Source: Burkholderiales bacterium
GTDB taxonomy: Bacteria > Pseudomonadota > Gammaproteobacteria > Burkholderiales > Burkholderiaceae_C
NCBI GenBank assembly: GCA_017307855.1
Contig: JAFKGD010000013.1
Location: 186,001-250,000, forward strand
Reading direction: 5' to 3'
Length of the DNA: 64,000 nt
Part shown: one piece after another, positions 45,290 through 56,022 of the stretch
Layout: each line of letters starts with the position of its first letter
Position numbering within the stretch: the first letter of the stretch is position 1
Notes under the pieces: generated by a model
Seen by the model: only the letters and a program-made list of their open reading frames with translations
What the model was told of the DNA's origin: nothing
Database searches by the model: none
Program-made: the position numbers and the translations under genes

Positions 45290-48262
45290 TCAGCGCGCCA
45301 GCAGCGGCTTGAGATAACGCCCCGTGTGGCTGGCCGGGTTGTCGGCCAGTTGCTCCGGCGTGCCCTGGCCCACCACGGTGCCGCCGCCGGCGCCGCCCTC
45401 GGGGCCCATGTCGATGAGCCAGTCGGCGGTTTTGATCACGTCGAGGTTGTGTTCGATGATGACGATGGTGTTGCCGGCGTCGCGCAGCTGGTGCAGCACC
45501 TTGAGCAGCAGTTCGATGTCGGCGAAGTGCAGGCCCGTGGTGGGCTCGTCCAGGATGTAGAGCGTGCGGCCGGTGTCGCGCTTGGAGAGTTCCAGCGCCA
45601 GCTTCACGCGCTGGGCCTCGCCGCCCGACAGCGTGGTGGCGGCCTGCCCGAGCTTGATGTAGCCCAGGCCCACGTCCAGCAGCGTCTGCAGCTTGCGCGC
45701 GATGGTGGGCACGGGCTTGAGGAATTCGTGCGCGGCCTCCACCGTCATGTCGAGGATCTGGGCGATGTTGCGGCCCTTCCACTGCACTTCGAGCGTCTCG
45801 CGGTTGTAGCGCTGGCCGTGGCACACGTCGCAGGGCACGTACACGTCGGGCAGGAAGTGCATCTCCACCTTCACCACGCCGTCGCCCTGGCAAGCCTCGC
45901 AGCGGCCGCCCGCCACGTTGAAGCTGAAACGGCCGGGGCCGTAGCCGCGCTCCTTCGCCACGTTGGTCTCGGCCATCAGCTCGCGGATGGGCGTGAACAG
46001 GCCGGTGTAGGTGGCCGGGTTGCTGCGTGGCGTGCGGCCGATGGGCGACTGGTCGACGTTGATGACCTTGTCGAACTGGTCCAGCCCCTCGATGGCCTCG
46101 TGAGCGGCGGGCTCTTCGTGTGCGCGATAGATGGTGCGCGCGGCGGCGGCGTAGAGCGTGTCGTTGACCAGCGTGCTCTTGCCCGAGCCCGACACGCCCG
46201 TCACGCAGGTGAGCAGGCCCACGGGGATGTCCACGCTCACGTTCTTGAGGTTGTTGCCGGTGGCGCCCACGATGGAGAGCGCCTGCAGCTTCGGCGCCGT
46301 CGTTGGCGACGGCGTTCCCCGCGCGCCCTTTCGCGCCGGTGCCGGTTCTTCTTCAAGCTCGGCCTGCAACGGCAGCCAGGCGTTGCGGCGCGCGGGCACC
46401 GCGATCTTCTTCGTGCCCGACATGTACTGGCCGGTGAGCGATTCGGCGCTGGCCTGCACCTCGGCCGGCGTGCCCTGCGCGATCACCCGGCCGCCGTGCA
46501 CGCCCGCGCCCGGACCCATGTCGATCACGTGGTCGGCGGCGCGGATCATGTCCTCGTCGTGCTCGACCACCAGCACGCTGTTGCCGATGTCGCGCAGATG
46601 GAAGAGCGTGGCGATCAGCCGGTCGTTGTCGCGCTGGTGCAGGCCGATGCTGGGCTCGTCGAGCACGTACATCACGCCGGTCAGGCCGCTGCCGATCTGC
46701 GATGCCAGGCGGATGCGTTGCGCCTCGCCGCCCGAAAGCGTCTCGGCGCTGCGGTCCAGGCTCAGGTAGTTGAGGCCCACGTCGTTGAGGAAGCGCAGGC
46801 GCGAGCCGATCTCGCGCACCACCTTGTCGGCAATCTCAGCCTTGGCCCCGTGCATCGACAGCTGCTCGAAGTAGCCCTGCGCGTCGCGCAAGGTGGCGTG
46901 GCTGATCTCGTAGATGGCGCGGGCCTGCGCGCCTTCGCCGATGCGCACGAACCGCGCCTCGCGCCTCAGGCGCGTGCCGCCGCAGTCGCGGCAGGGCTGC
47001 AGGCTGCGGTAGCGCGCGAGGTCGTCGCGCACCATGGCCGAATCGGTTTCGCGGTAGCGACGTTCCATGTTGGGGATGATCCCCTCGAACGGATGGCGCT
47101 TGACCAGCTTGCGGCCGGCCGAGGCGCCCGATTCCATTACGTAGCTGAACTTGATCTCTTCGTCGCCGCTGCCGTGCAACAGCACGGCGCGCACGGGCTC
47201 GGCCAGTTCCTCGAACGGCACGTCGAGGCTGAACTTGTAGTGGCGCGCCACGCTCTCGAGCAGGCTGAAGTAGTAGTTGTTGCGCCGGTCCCAACCCTTG
47301 ATCGCACCGCTGGCGAGCGACAGCTCGGGGAAGGCCACCACGCGCTCCGGATCGAAGAACTCCTGCGAGCCGATGCCGTCGCAGGTGGGGCAGGCGCCCA
47401 CGGGCGAGTTGAACGAGAACAGGCGCGGTTCCAGCTCGGCCAGCGAGTAGCCGCATACCGGGCAGGCGTACTTGGAGTTGAACAGGTGCTCGGCGCCTGA
47501 ATCCATCTCCAGCGCGATGGCGCGGCCATTGGCCAGGCGCAGCGCGGCTTCGAAGCTTTCGGCCAGGCGCTGCTTGGCGTCCTCGCGCACTTTGAGGCGG
47601 TCGATCACGACGTCGATGTCGTGCTTCTCGGTTTTCTTGAGTTTGGGCAGCTCATCGAACTCGACGATCTGGCCCGCCACGCGGAAGCGCACGTAGCCGG
47701 CAGCCTGCATCTCGGCGAACAGCTCGGTGAACTCGCCCTTGCGCTCGCGCGCCACCGGGGCCAGCACCATCAGCCTGGTGTCTTCGGGAAGGGCCAGCAC
47801 GTGGTCGACCATCTGGCTCACTGTCTGCGCCTGCAGGGGCAGGTCGTGGTCGGGGCAGTAGGGCGTGCCGGCGCGCGCGTAAAGCAGGCGCAGGTAGTCG
47901 TGGATTTCGGTCACCGTGCCCACGGTGGAGCGTGGGTTGTGGCTGGTGGCCTTCTGCTCGATGCTGATGGCGGGCGACAGGCCCTCGATCACGTCGACGT
48001 CGGGCTTGTCCATCAACTGCAGGAACTGCCGCGCATAGGCCGACAGGCTTTCCACATACCGGCGCTGGCCTTCGGCATAGAGCGTGTCGAACGCGAGGCT
48101 CGATTTGCCCGAGCCCGACAGGCCCGTGATCACCACCAGTTTGTTGCGCGGGATGTCCAGATCCACGCCCTTGAGGTTGTGGGTGCGTGCGCCGCGGATG
48201 CTGATGCGCTGCTGGCGCAGCGCGTCCGCGAAGTAGGGGGCGTCGTCGTGGGGAGTGGTCAA
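45290..48262 (-). CDS. uvrA: Excinuclease ABC subunit A UvrA
   Basis: The protein has 990 residues and recognises DNA damage in nucleotide excision repair. It has two ABC modules: Walker [10 protein letters not shown] and GVSGSGKST, each with LSGGEAQR, and zinc modules CPVC...CPTC and CEAC...CDVC. The start is taken as the TTG at 48262, 20 codons before [14 protein letters not shown], because no ATG lies close; the true start codon is uncertain. A Lys/Pro-rich linker ([12 protein letters not shown]) precedes the second module. Confidence 0.95.
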   Translation of the reverse strand: MTTPHDDAPYFADALRQQRISIRGARTHNLKGVDLDIPRNKLVVITGLSGSGKSSLAFDTLYAEGQRRYVESLSAYARQFLQLMDKPDVDVIEGLSPAISIEQKATSHNPRSTVGTVTEIHDYLRLLYARAGTPYCPDHDLPLQAQTVSQMVDHVLALPEDTRLMVLAPVARERKGEFTELFAEMQAAGYVRFRVAGQIVEFDELPKLKKTEKHDIDVVIDRLKVREDAKQRLAESFEAALRLANGRAIALEMDSGAEHLFNSKYACPVCGYSLAELEPRLFSFNSPVGACPTCDGIGSQEFFDPERVVAFPELSLASGAIKGWDRRNNYYFSLLESVARHYKFSLDVPFEELAEPVRAVLLHGSGDEEIKFSYVMESGASAGRKLVKRHPFEGIIPNMERRYRETDSAMVRDDLARYRSLQPCRDCGGTRLRREARFVRIGEGAQARAIYEISHATLRDAQGYFEQLSMHGAKAEIADKVVREIGSRLRFLNDVGLNYLSLDRSAETLSGGEAQRIRLASQIGSGLTGVMYVLDEPSIGLHQRDNDRLIATLFHLRDIGNSVLVVEHDEDMIRAADHVIDMGPGAGVHGGRVIAQGTPAEVQASAESLTGQYMSGTKKIAVPARRNAWLPLQAELEEEPAPARKGARGTPSPTTAPKLQALSIVGATGNNLKNVSVDIPVGLLTCVTGVSGSGKSTLVNDTLYAAAARTIYRAHEEPAAHEAIEGLDQFDKVINVDQSPIGRTPRSNPATYTGLFTPIRELMAETNVAKERGYGPGRFSFNVAGGRCEACQGDGVVKVEMHFLPDVYVPCDVCHGQRYNRETLEVQWKGRNIAQILDMTVEAAHEFLKPVPTIARKLQTLLDVGLGYIKLGQAATTLSGGEAQRVKLALELSKRDTGRTLYILDEPTTGLHFADIELLLKVLHQLRDAGNTIVIIEHNLDVIKTADWLIDMGPEGGAGGGTVVGQGTPEQLADNPASHTGRYLKPLLAR

Positions 48263-48419
48263 GAGGCAGGCCCGGCAGGAAAACCCACCATGATAGGCCC
48301 GGGAAGACGCCGCAGGCTTCGGCTGGCAAGCCGTGGTTGCGTGTAGGCCATGCAGAAGGACCGTGTGCGGCCTGAACATGGGCCGTTCCGATTCACCACC
48401 GAGAAATCCAGGAGGCTGC

Positions 48420-49001
48420 ATGTCCCGTGCTACTTTCACCGTCATTTCGTTCCCGCCTGCCCTGGCAGGCAAGCTCGTCTCCACGCATTTCCCGGCGCAG
48501 GAGCTGCAACGGACGGCCGCCCCGCCGCGCCACGGCGGCCAAGTCCTGCTGGACGGATTGAAACGGGTGCACGTGGACAATCCGGCGGGCACACTGATCA
48601 CAAGCGAGTTCCGCTCAGCCCCCGGGGGCGACAACGACTCCGGCCAGCTGCCGCGCGCCGATTGGCGCGAGGGGCGCCGGCAGCTGCAGCAGATACTGAA
48701 CTCGCGTCAGCCTTTCGCGCCACTGCATGGCGCCGAGCTGAAAAGGATGATCCGGGCGGCCGACACGGCGCTGCAGGCCGCGCCGGAGCGCACCGGCGAA
48801 GGCCTGCGGCAGGAGCTGCGAGTCCTCGGCAAGGCAGTCGGCGAAGCCAGGCGGCGGCATGACGTTCCAGCGATGTGGGCCGGATGGGACGCGCTCAAGA
48901 AGATCATCAACGGCGCATTGAACGGGCTGCCGCGGCCCGCTGATCCCGGAATTGGAGCTTCGCACTGCGCGGGATCAGGAGCAGGGCCCGTAGATGCATG
49001 A
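48420..49001 (+). CDS. Unrecognised 193-residue protein
   Basis: The ATG at 48420 has a perfect AGGAGG ribosome site five bases upstream, the best start in the frame. The product has no signal peptide or membrane helix. It is Arg/Ala/Gln-rich with likely helices ([61 protein letters not shown]). No domain recognised. It is divergent from uvrA (157 bp), and its stop overlaps the longest MFS frame by eight bases. Confidence 0.55.
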   Translation: MSRATFTVISFPPALAGKLVSTHFPAQELQRTAAPPRHGGQVLLDGLKRVHVDNPAGTLITSEFRSAPGGDNDSGQLPRADWREGRRQLQQILNSRQPFAPLHGAELKRMIRAADTALQAAPERTGEGLRQELRVLGKAVGEARRRHDVPAMWAGWDALKKIINGALNGLPRPADPGIGASHCAGSGAGPVDA

Positions 49002-50274
49002 CAATCCGGGGTTTGCCGCAGCCAGCCGCCCCGCCCGCGCGCCGATGACCTCGTCTTCCGCTTCATCCTCCGTCCAGATGGCCGGCGAAACCTCTGCCAT
49101 GACGCCGCTCGAGAGGCGATCCAGCATTTCGCTCGCCTCGATCTTCGCGCTGCGCATGCTGGGCCTGTTTCTGGTGCTGCCGGTGTTCGCGCTGGAGGCC
49201 GCGCGCTATCCGGGCGGCGACGATCCGGCGCGGATCGGGCTGGCCATGGGCATCTACGGGCTCACGCAGGCCTTTTTGCAGATGCCGCTGGGCCTGGCCT
49301 CGGACCGAGTGGGCCGCAAGCGCGTGATCGTCGCCGGCCTGCTGGTGTTCGCCTTCGGCAGCCTGCTGGGCGCGCTGGCCGACAGCGTGACCGGCCTGCT
49401 GGTGGCGCGCGCGCTGCAGGGCGCGGGCGCGGTGTCGGCGGCCGTCACGGCGCTGCTGGCCGATCAGACGCGCGACGTCGTCCGCACCAAGGCCATGGCG
49501 CTGGTGGGCGCGAGCATCGGATTGATGTTCGCCCTCTCGCTGGTGCTGGCCCCCCTGCTGGCGGCCCGCATCGGGCTGGCGGGCATCTTCGGCCTGACCG
49601 GCGCGCTCGCGCTGCTGGGCGCGGCAGTGGTGGCATTCGTGGTGCCGGCCGAGGCCGCGCATCCCGCTGGGCGGCCATCGCGCGGCCGCGTGGCCGACGT
49701 GTTCGCCCATGCCGACCTGTCGCGCCTGAATCTGGGCGTGTTCGTGCTGCACACCGTGCAGATGGCCATGTGGGTGGCGGTGCCCGGCATGCTGGTGGCG
49801 GCGGGCCTGGCGCGCGGAGCGCACTGGCAGGTCTACCTGCCGGCGGTGCTGGCCTCGTTCGTGATCATGGGCGGCGTGTTCCCGCTGGAGCGGCGCGGCC
49901 ACCTGCGCGCCGTGCTGCTGGGCGCGATCGGTCTGGTGGGCCTGGCGCAGGTCGGCCTGGGCCTGGCGGCCGGCGAGGCGCCGGGGCTCTGGACGCTGGG
50001 CCTGCTGCTGTTCGTCTTCTTCTGCGGCTTCAACGTGCTGGAGGCCACCCAGCCCAGCCTGGTGTCGCGGCTGGCGCCGCCCGCGCTGCGCGGCGCAGCG
50101 CTGGGCCTGTACAACACGCTGCAATCGGTCGGCCTGTTCGCGGGCGGCGTGCTGGGCGGGCTGCTGCTGTCGAAGGGCGGTGCATTCGCGCTGTTCGGCG
50201 CCAGCTCGGCGCTGGTGGCCTTGTGGTTCCTGGTGAGCCGGGGATTGCGGCAGGTGTCTGCGCGCAACGACTGA
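48994..50274 (+). CDS. MFS efflux transporter, YajR-like
   Basis: The protein has up to 426 residues and twelve helices. ASIFALRMLGLFLVLPVFALEA opens TM1, GLASDRVGRKRVI is motif A and VARALQGAGAVSAAVTALLAD is motif B. ATGs at 49045, 49078 and 49099 are alternative starts; the last is closest to the family start. Substrate unknown. Confidence 0.88.
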   Translation: MHDNPGFAAASRPARAPMTSSSASSSVQMAGETSAMTPLERRSSISLASIFALRMLGLFLVLPVFALEAARYPGGDDPARIGLAMGIYGLTQAFLQMPLGLASDRVGRKRVIVAGLLVFAFGSLLGALADSVTGLLVARALQGAGAVSAAVTALLADQTRDVVRTKAMALVGASIGLMFALSLVLAPLLAARIGLAGIFGLTGALALLGAAVVAFVVPAEAAHPAGRPSRGRVADVFAHADLSRLNLGVFVLHTVQMAMWVAVPGMLVAAGLARGAHWQVYLPAVLASFVIMGGVFPLERRGHLRAVLLGAIGLVGLAQVGLGLAAGEAPGLWTLGLLLFVFFCGFNVLEATQPSLVSRLAPPALRGAALGLYNTLQSVGLFAGGVLGGLLLSKGGAFALFGASSALVALWFLVSRGLRQVSARND

Positions 50275-50304
50275 GCGCGGCGCATTGCGGCAAGGCATTG
50301 CATT

Positions 50305-50324
50305 TCTAGGACAGTTGTCCTAGA
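50305..50324. promoter_or_regulatory. Perfect palindromic operator before tetR
   Basis: TCTAGGACA-GT-TGTCCTAGA ends eight bases before the tetR ATG. Its size and symmetry fit a TetR dimer site; binding here would block the whole tetR-yciI-tag operon. Confidence 0.75.
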
Positions 50325-50332
50325 GTTCACGC

Positions 50333-50953
50333 ATGCCCACTGCTGCCACGCCCGACATCCGCCGCACACGCGGGCAGATCACCGAGGCGGCTGACCGTCT
50401 GTTCTACGAGCAGGGCTTCGGGCACACCTCGTTCGCCGACGTGGCCGGCGCGGTGGGCATCTCGCGCGGCAATTTCTATCACCACTTCAAGTCCAAGGAC
50501 GACATCCTCGCGGCGGTGATCGAAGGCCGGCTCGAACGCACGCGTGCGTTGCTGCAGGCCTGGGAGGCGCAAGCCTGTACGCCGATCGAGCGGCTGCACT
50601 GCTTCGTGCAGATGCTTCTGGACAACCAGCCGCACATCCTGGCCCACGGCTGTCCCGTGGGCACGCTGTGCGGCGAGCTCGCCAAACTCGATCACCCCGC
50701 GCTGGAGCAGGCCAACGGCCTGCTGGTGCTGTTCCGCGACTGGCTGCGGCAGCAGTTCGAGGCCATGGGTCGCACGGCCGAAGCCGACGCGTTGGCGCTG
50801 CACCTGCTGGCGCGCGCCCAGGGTGTCGCCGCCGTCGCCCACGCGCTGCGCAGTGAAGCGTTCGTGCGCGCCGAGGTGTATGAGCTGCAGGCCTGGCTCA
50901 CGGCCCAGCAGGCCAGCGGCTCGTCGCTGGCTGGCGCGCGCGCCAGCACCTGA
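50333..50953 (+). CDS. TetR/AcrR-family repressor
   Basis: The protein has 206 residues. The HTH (ITEAADRLFYEQGFGHTSFADVAGAVGISRGNFYHHFKSKDD) is at residues 16-57; the ligand domain is helical with a CPVGTLCGEL segment near residue 105 that could be redox- or electrophile-reactive. First gene of an operon with yciI and tag (19 bp and overlap). Confidence 0.92.
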   Translation: MPTAATPDIRRTRGQITEAADRLFYEQGFGHTSFADVAGAVGISRGNFYHHFKSKDDILAAVIEGRLERTRALLQAWEAQACTPIERLHCFVQMLLDNQPHILAHGCPVGTLCGELAKLDHPALEQANGLLVLFRDWLRQQFEAMGRTAEADALALHLLARAQGVAAVAHALRSEAFVRAEVYELQAWLTAQQASGSSLAGARAST

Positions 50954-50972
50954 ATCTCTGGAGGAGAAGACG

Positions 50973-51272
50973 ATGTTCGTGGTATTGCTCACACTGGCCG
51001 AGAAGCGCGCCGAAGCGCCGCGCTGGATGGCGGCGCACAAGGCATGGCTGCAGCAGGGGTTCGACGATGGCGTGTTCCTGGCGTCGGGCGATCTCGCGCC
51101 GCAGGCCGGTGGGGCGGTGGTGGCACGTGGCCTCGCCCGGGCTGCGATCGAGGCCCGCGTGGCGGCCGACCCCTTCGTGCAGCACGGCGTGGTGCGGGCC
51201 GAGATCGTGCAGATCCGCACCACGCGCACGGCCGCGGGCCTGCAGGCGTTGCTCGACGAGGCGGGCGCATGA
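50973..51272 (+). CDS. YciI-like protein
   Basis: The protein has 99 residues. AHKAWLQQGFDDGVFLASGDLAP contains the conserved His and Asp of the YciI ferredoxin-like fold; FVQHGVVRAEIVQIR is the typical end. Function unclear in the family. GGAGGAG precedes the ATG; its stop overlaps tag (ATGA). Confidence 0.87.
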   Translation: MFVVLLTLAEKRAEAPRWMAAHKAWLQQGFDDGVFLASGDLAPQAGGAVVARGLARAAIEARVAADPFVQHGVVRAEIVQIRTTRTAAGLQALLDEAGA

Positions 51273-51886
51273 ACAGCGCCAGCCTTCCAGGCCCCGACGG
51301 CCGGCCGCGCTGCCGCTGGTGCGTGGCGACACCTGAATACGTGGCCTATCACGACCACGAGTGGGGCTTTCCGGTCGGCGACGACCGCCGGCTGTTCGAG
51401 AAGCTGTGCCTGGAGGGCTTCCAGTCGGGCCTGAGCTGGCGCACCATCCTGGCCAAGCGCGAGAACTTCCGCGCGGCTTTCCACAACTTCGAGATCGGGC
51501 GCGTGGCACGGATGACCGCGGACGACGTCGAACGCCTGCTGGGCGATGCCGGCATCGTGCGCCATCGCGGCAAGATCGAAGCCGTCATCCACAACGCCCG
51601 CTGCGCGCTCGAGCTGATCGCCGCCGAGGGCTCGCTGGCCACCTATGTCTGGCGCTACGAGGCCCCGGCGCCTGAGGCGCGATCGCCCGTGTCGACCTCC
51701 GACGCCTCGGTCGCGATGTCGAAAGACCTCAAGAAGCGGGGCTGGAAATTCGTCGGGCCCACCACCGTCTATGCCTTCATGCAGGCCATGGGCCTGGTGA
51801 ACGACCATGCGGCCGGGTGCGACTGGCGGGCCGAGGCTGAGCGGGCGCGCGCCCGTTTCAAGCCGCCGGGCGCGGCGGCTCGTTGA
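51269..51886 (+). CDS. tag: DNA-3-methyladenine glycosylase I
   Basis: The protein has 205 residues and excises 3-methyladenine from alkylated DNA. CRWC and [13 protein letters not shown] start it, [16 protein letters not shown] is the aromatic-rich pocket region and [10 protein letters not shown] supplies the last His and Cys of the zinc site. Coupled to yciI; overlaps the convergent clc gene by 29 bp. Confidence 0.94.
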   Translation: MNSASLPGPDGRPRCRWCVATPEYVAYHDHEWGFPVGDDRRLFEKLCLEGFQSGLSWRTILAKRENFRAAFHNFEIGRVARMTADDVERLLGDAGIVRHRGKIEAVIHNARCALELIAAEGSLATYVWRYEAPAPEARSPVSTSDASVAMSKDLKKRGWKFVGPTTVYAFMQAMGLVNDHAAGCDWRAEAERARARFKPPGAAAR

Positions 51887-53252
51887 GCGGTGCGCCCTCG
51901 TCCGCCCGCGGTGTCGGCGCGGCCGGGCCGACGACCGAGGACACCATGTGCTCGGCCAGCGTGGCATAGAGCGACCGGCTCACCATGCGCGAAACCAGGC
52001 TGGCCAGCATGGCGGCGCTCATCAGGCTCAGCACCATGGCGTGGCCGTCCACCATCTCCATCACGATGATGAAGGCCGTCAGCGGCGCCTGCGTCACGGC
52101 GGCCAGGAAGGCCGCCATGCCCATGGCGATCAATGCGGGGGCGATGTCGCCGCCGGCCAGTTGCGCGATGTTGTGGCCCACGCCGGCGCCGATCGACAGC
52201 GAGGGCGCGAAGATGCCGCCGGGCACACCCGACCAGGCCGTGAGCCAGGTCGCCATGAACTTCAGCAGCACGTAGAGCGGCGGCACCTCGGCCTGCCCGG
52301 CCAGCATGTGCTTGACGGTCTCGGAGCCGGCACCGAAGGTTTCGCCATCGCTGACCAGGCCGATCACGGCCACCGCCAGGCCCGCCCCGGCCGCGAAGCG
52401 CACTGGCCAGCGCGTGCGCCAGAGGGTCAGGCGCCCCGGCGCGCCGGTGAGCGAGGCGATCAGCAGACGCGAGAACAGCCCGCCCAGCAGACCGCAGGCC
52501 AGCGCGACACCCACGCCTGGCAGCAACGCGCTCCAATCCAGGCGCGGCACGGCGATGCGGCCGAAGTAGGTGATGTTGCCGAACACCGAAACGCCCATCA
52601 GGCCCGCCAGCACGATGGCCGCGATGATCAGGCCGCTGGAGCGCGATTCGAGCTTGCGCGACAGCTCCTCGATGGCGAACACCACGCCCGCCAGCGGCGC
52701 ATTGAAGGCGGCGGCGATGCCTGCCGCGCCACCGGCCACCAGCAGCGCGCGCCGGTCGATGCCCGAGCCCGGGCGCAGCCAGCGCTGCGCATGCTGCATC
52801 ACGCCCGCGGCCACTTGCACCGAAGGCCCCTCGCGGCCCAGCGACAGCCCGGCCAGCAGGCCCGCCGACGACAGTCCGATCTTGCCCAGCGTGAGCCGCA
52901 GCGAGACGAAGCGCCCGGCCTCGCGCTCGGGCAGGGCCGGGTCGAGCGCGGCCATCACCTGCGGTATGCCCGAGCCCGCCGCGCCCGCAAACCAGCGCCG
53001 GGTGGCCCACACCACGCCGGCCGTGACCGCTGGCGTCCAGACCAGCGCCGCCCACGGGCTGATGGACTGCAGCGCCAGGAAATGCCCGAACAGCCATTCG
53101 GACAGCAGCGTGAAGCCCACCACCGCGAGGCCGGCCGCCACGGCATAGGCCAGCACGATGCTGCGGTCGAGCCAGGGGCGCAGGGTAGAGAGTTCGGTGC
53201 GGACGTTGCCCAGGAAATCGGGCTCATGGCTGCTGCTGCTCATCGCGACCAT
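51858..53252 (-). CDS. ClC-family chloride channel/exchanger
   Basis: The protein has 464 residues and many helices. The anion-path motifs are [14 protein letters not shown] with the gating Glu, and [23 protein letters not shown] keeps the inner proton Glu seen in exchangers, so a 2Cl-/H+ antiporter is more likely than a channel. No CBS domains. ATGs at 53252 and 53243 are both possible. Confidence 0.92.
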   Translation of the reverse strand: MVAMSSSSHEPDFLGNVRTELSTLRPWLDRSIVLAYAVAAGLAVVGFTLLSEWLFGHFLALQSISPWAALVWTPAVTAGVVWATRRWFAGAAGSGIPQVMAALDPALPEREAGRFVSLRLTLGKIGLSSAGLLAGLSLGREGPSVQVAAGVMQHAQRWLRPGSGIDRRALLVAGGAAGIAAAFNAPLAGVVFAIEELSRKLESRSSGLIIAAIVLAGLMGVSVFGNITYFGRIAVPRLDWSALLPGVGVALACGLLGGLFSRLLIASLTGAPGRLTLWRTRWPVRFAAGAGLAVAVIGLVSDGETFGAGSETVKHMLAGQAEVPPLYVLLKFMATWLTAWSGVPGGIFAPSLSIGAGVGHNIAQLAGGDIAPALIAMGMAAFLAAVTQAPLTAFIIVMEMVDGHAMVLSLMSAAMLASLVSRMVSRSLYATLAEHMVSSVVGPAAPTPRADEGAPLNEPPRPAA

Positions 53253-53363
53253 TGTCACGGATCGCACCGGCGGCGAGCGGACCGGCCCCGTCGCCACCTG
53301 CCGGTGCATGCGGCACAATCACCCGATTCCCCGATTCCAGCGCCGTCACCCGGCGATCCACCC

Positions 53364-53858
53364 ATGGCCTCCATCAACAAAGTCATCCTCGTCGGCAACC
53401 TCGGCCGCGATCCCGAAGTGCGCACCTTCCCCAGCGGGGGGCAGGTCTGCAACGTGAGCCTGGCCACCACCGAGAAGTGGCGCGACAAGTCCAGCGGCGA
53501 GATGCGCGAGCAGACCGAGTGGCACAACCTGGTCTTCAACGACCGCCTGGCCGAAATCGCCGGCCAGTACCTGAAGAAGGGCTCGCAGGTCTACATCGAA
53601 GGCCAGATCCGCAGCCGCAAATACCAGGACAAGGACGGCAACGAGCGCACGGCCTATGAAATCCGCGTGCGTGAAATGCAATTGCTGGGTGGCCGCCAGG
53701 GCGCCGGTGGCGGCGACGACGGCGGCTACGACGATGCCCCCGCACCCCGCCGCGCCGCGCCGGCCCCGCGCCAGGCGCCCGCTCCCGCGCCGCGCCAGCA
53801 GGCGCCGGCCAAGTCGTCGTCGGGCTTCGACGACATGGACGACGACATTCCGTTCTGA
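53364..53858 (+). CDS. ssb: Single-stranded DNA-binding protein
   Basis: The protein has 164 residues. The OB fold (residues 1-112) starts [19 protein letters not shown] and includes [14 protein letters not shown]; a Gly/Pro/Ala/Gln linker follows, and the end is DDMDDDIPF, the acidic tip that recruits partner proteins. A strong terminator follows. Confidence 0.96.
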   Translation: MASINKVILVGNLGRDPEVRTFPSGGQVCNVSLATTEKWRDKSSGEMREQTEWHNLVFNDRLAEIAGQYLKKGSQVYIEGQIRSRKYQDKDGNERTAYEIRVREMQLLGGRQGAGGGDDGGYDDAPAPRRAAPAPRQAPAPAPRQQAPAKSSSGFDDMDDDIPF

Positions 53859-53882
53859 TCGCCTGCCGACGGCAACGCCAGG

Positions 53883-53907
53883 GCCGGCCCCCGGGGCCGG
53901 CTTTTTT
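53883..53907 (+). terminator. Rho-independent terminator of ssb
   Basis: GCCGGCC / GGCCGGC arms around a five-base loop, then six T. It starts 24 bases after the ssb stop. Confidence 0.9.
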
Positions 53908-54069
53908 GTGTCTGCCGCATGACGCGCGCGGGGCGACGGCAGGTATGGATTCCCGGCGAGCGCCGCATCCGATACGCGGCCGGGCGTTCCGGCCGCCGGT
54001 TGGCGCGGCACGGATCATGCGTCGAGGCCGGCCTCACGTTTCTCCCTGTTCCTGACGCGCATTCCTCCG

Positions 54070-55458
54070 ATGTCTTCCGAATTCCTCGACGCGCTGACCG
54101 CCGCGCTCGGCCCCGACGGCGTTCTCACCGGCGATGCCATCGCGCCGCGCCACCTCACCGACTGGAGCGGCCATGCGCCCGTGCAGCCGCTGGCCTTGGT
54201 GCGCCCCGCCAGCACGGCGGAGGTGTCGGCCGCGCTCGCGCTCTGCCATGCGCACTGCGTGGCCGTCGTGCCGCAAGGCGGGCTGACCGGCCTGGCCGGT
54301 GGCGCAGTGCCCGTGGCGGGCGCCATCGCGCTGTCGCTCGAACGCATGAACGCCATCGAATCCATCGACACCGCCACGGGCGTGGCCACGGTGCAGGCCG
54401 GCGTCACGCTGCAGGCGCTGCAGGAGGCGGCGCTGGCGCGCGGGCTCGTGTTCGGCGTGGATCTCGGCGCGCGCGGCTCGTGCCAGATCGGCGGCAACCT
54501 GGCCACCAACGCGGGCGGCAACGGCGTGCTGCAGTTCGGGATGATGCGCGAGCAATGCCTGGGCCTGGAGGCCGTGCTGGCCGACGGCACCGTGCTACCC
54601 ATGCTGCGGCCCATGCAGAAGAACAACACGGGCTACGACCTCAAGCACGTCTTCATCGGCGCCGAGGGCACGCTGGGCGTGATCACGCGCGCGTTGCTGC
54701 GCGTGTATCCGGCGCCCAGGGCGCGCGCCACGGCGCTGGTGGCGCTGCCCGACTTCGAGGCCGCGCTCTCGCTGCTCTCGCTGTTCAAGTCGCGCCTGGG
54801 CACGGCCGTGGCGGCGTTCGAGTTGATGTGGCGCGATTTCGTCGTCGCCTCCGTCGACTGGCAGCAGCTGCGCGAGCCGTTCGACGCAGCGCATCCGCTG
54901 GTGGCGCTGATCGACGTGACGGGTGCCGACGAGGCCGCGCTGCGCGAGGCGCTCGAGTCCGCGCTGGGCGAGGCTTTCGAGGCCGGCACGGCGCTGGACG
55001 CCGCCATCGCGCAATCGGGCGCGCAGGCGCAGGCCCTGTGGAAGATTCGCGAAGCGACGGCCGAGCTGCCCTCGCGCATGCGCCCGGCCATCAACTTCGA
55101 CGTCAGTCTGCCCATGGCCGACATCGGCCGCTTCGCCGATACCTGCCGCGCGGCCTTGTCCGCGCGCTGGCCCGGCCAGTCGTCGGTGTTCTTCGGCCAC
55201 GTGGGCGACAGCAACCTGCACCTGTCGGTGGACGGTGCCACCGTGGGCGGCGATGCCGACGCCGTCGAGACGCTGGTTTACGGGCTGGTGGAACGGTTCG
55301 CCGGCAGCGTGTCGGCCGAACACGGCATCGGCCTGCACAAGAAAGCCTGGCTGGGGGCGAGCCGCACGCCGGCCGAGGTGGCGGCGATGCGCGCGATCAA
55401 GGCGGCGCTCGATCCGCTCGGGCTGATGAATCCCGGCAAGGTGTTCGATGCCGCCTGA
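54070..55458 (+). CDS. FAD-linked oxidase, GlcD/D-2-hydroxyacid dehydrogenase type
   Basis: The protein has 462 residues. The PCMH FAD domain has VVPQGGLTGLAGGAVP and GSCQIGGNLATNAGGNGVL; the C-terminal domain has FFGHVGDSNLHLS (metal and substrate His) and VSAEHGIGLHKKAWL. Relatives oxidise D-2-hydroxyglutarate, D-lactate or glycolate; the substrate is not decided. The gene stands alone after the ssb terminator. Confidence 0.9.
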   Translation: MSSEFLDALTAALGPDGVLTGDAIAPRHLTDWSGHAPVQPLALVRPASTAEVSAALALCHAHCVAVVPQGGLTGLAGGAVPVAGAIALSLERMNAIESIDTATGVATVQAGVTLQALQEAALARGLVFGVDLGARGSCQIGGNLATNAGGNGVLQFGMMREQCLGLEAVLADGTVLPMLRPMQKNNTGYDLKHVFIGAEGTLGVITRALLRVYPAPRARATALVALPDFEAALSLLSLFKSRLGTAVAAFELMWRDFVVASVDWQQLREPFDAAHPLVALIDVTGADEAALREALESALGEAFEAGTALDAAIAQSGAQAQALWKIREATAELPSRMRPAINFDVSLPMADIGRFADTCRAALSARWPGQSSVFFGHVGDSNLHLSVDGATVGGDADAVETLVYGLVERFAGSVSAEHGIGLHKKAWLGASRTPAEVAAMRAIKAALDPLGLMNPGKVFDAA

Positions 55459-55470
55459 GCGGCATCGGTC

Positions 55471-56022
55471 CTAGACCGGCCGCAGCGGGTCGTGGGGCCC
55501 GGGCGGCAACTCCACGCGGATCGCATCGCCCGCGCGCACCAGGCCGCTGGCGAGCACCACGGCCATCACGCCGGCCTTGCGCACCAGTTGGCCATCGGCA
55601 TCACGGTCGAGCACGGCCTGCATCAGCCCGCGCTGGAAGCGGTCGATCTGATGGCACGGGTTGCGCAGGCCGGTAAGGCGCACCACGGCGTCGGAGCCGA
55701 GGTGCAGCGTGGTGCCTTCGGGCAGGTCGAGCAGCGCGAGGCCGCGCGTGGTGATGTTCTCGCCAAGCTGTCCTGGCGACACCGCGAAGCCCTGCAGCGC
55801 CAGCTCATCGAACAGTTCCGCGTGCATCAGGTGCACCTGCCGCAGGTTGGGCTGATGCGGATTGCGCGCCACGCGCGAGCGATGCTTCACCGTCGCGCCG
55901 CTGTGGGCATCGCCCGCCACGCCCAGGCCGGCCAGCAGTTCGATCTGCGGCGCGGCGTCTTTGGAGAACTCATGCCGGGCGCTCGCATGCACCGCCTGCA
56001 CGGCGGCGGCAGGCGCTGTCAT
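55471..56022 (-). CDS. MOSC-domain protein
   Basis: The protein has 183 residues. GLGVAGDAHSGATVKH and SPGQLGENITTRGLALLDLP are MOSC signatures, and GLRNPCHQIDRF holds the conserved Cys that binds sulfur or the molybdenum cofactor. Function of stand-alone MOSC proteins is mostly unknown. Coupled to the upstream VOC gene by ATGA. Confidence 0.9.
   Translation of the reverse strand: MTAPAAAVQAVHASARHEFSKDAAPQIELLAGLGVAGDAHSGATVKHRSRVARNPHQPNLRQVHLMHAELFDELALQGFAVSPGQLGENITTRGLALLDLPEGTTLHLGSDAVVRLTGLRNPCHQIDRFQRGLMQAVLDRDADGQLVRKAGVMAVVLASGLVRAGDAIRVELPPGPHDPLRPV

Noticed and set aside
51858-51886. Convergent overlap of tag and clc as evidence for a frameshift
   Set aside because: Both proteins end normally; short 3' overlaps also occur at 19167-19198 and are common in compact genomes.
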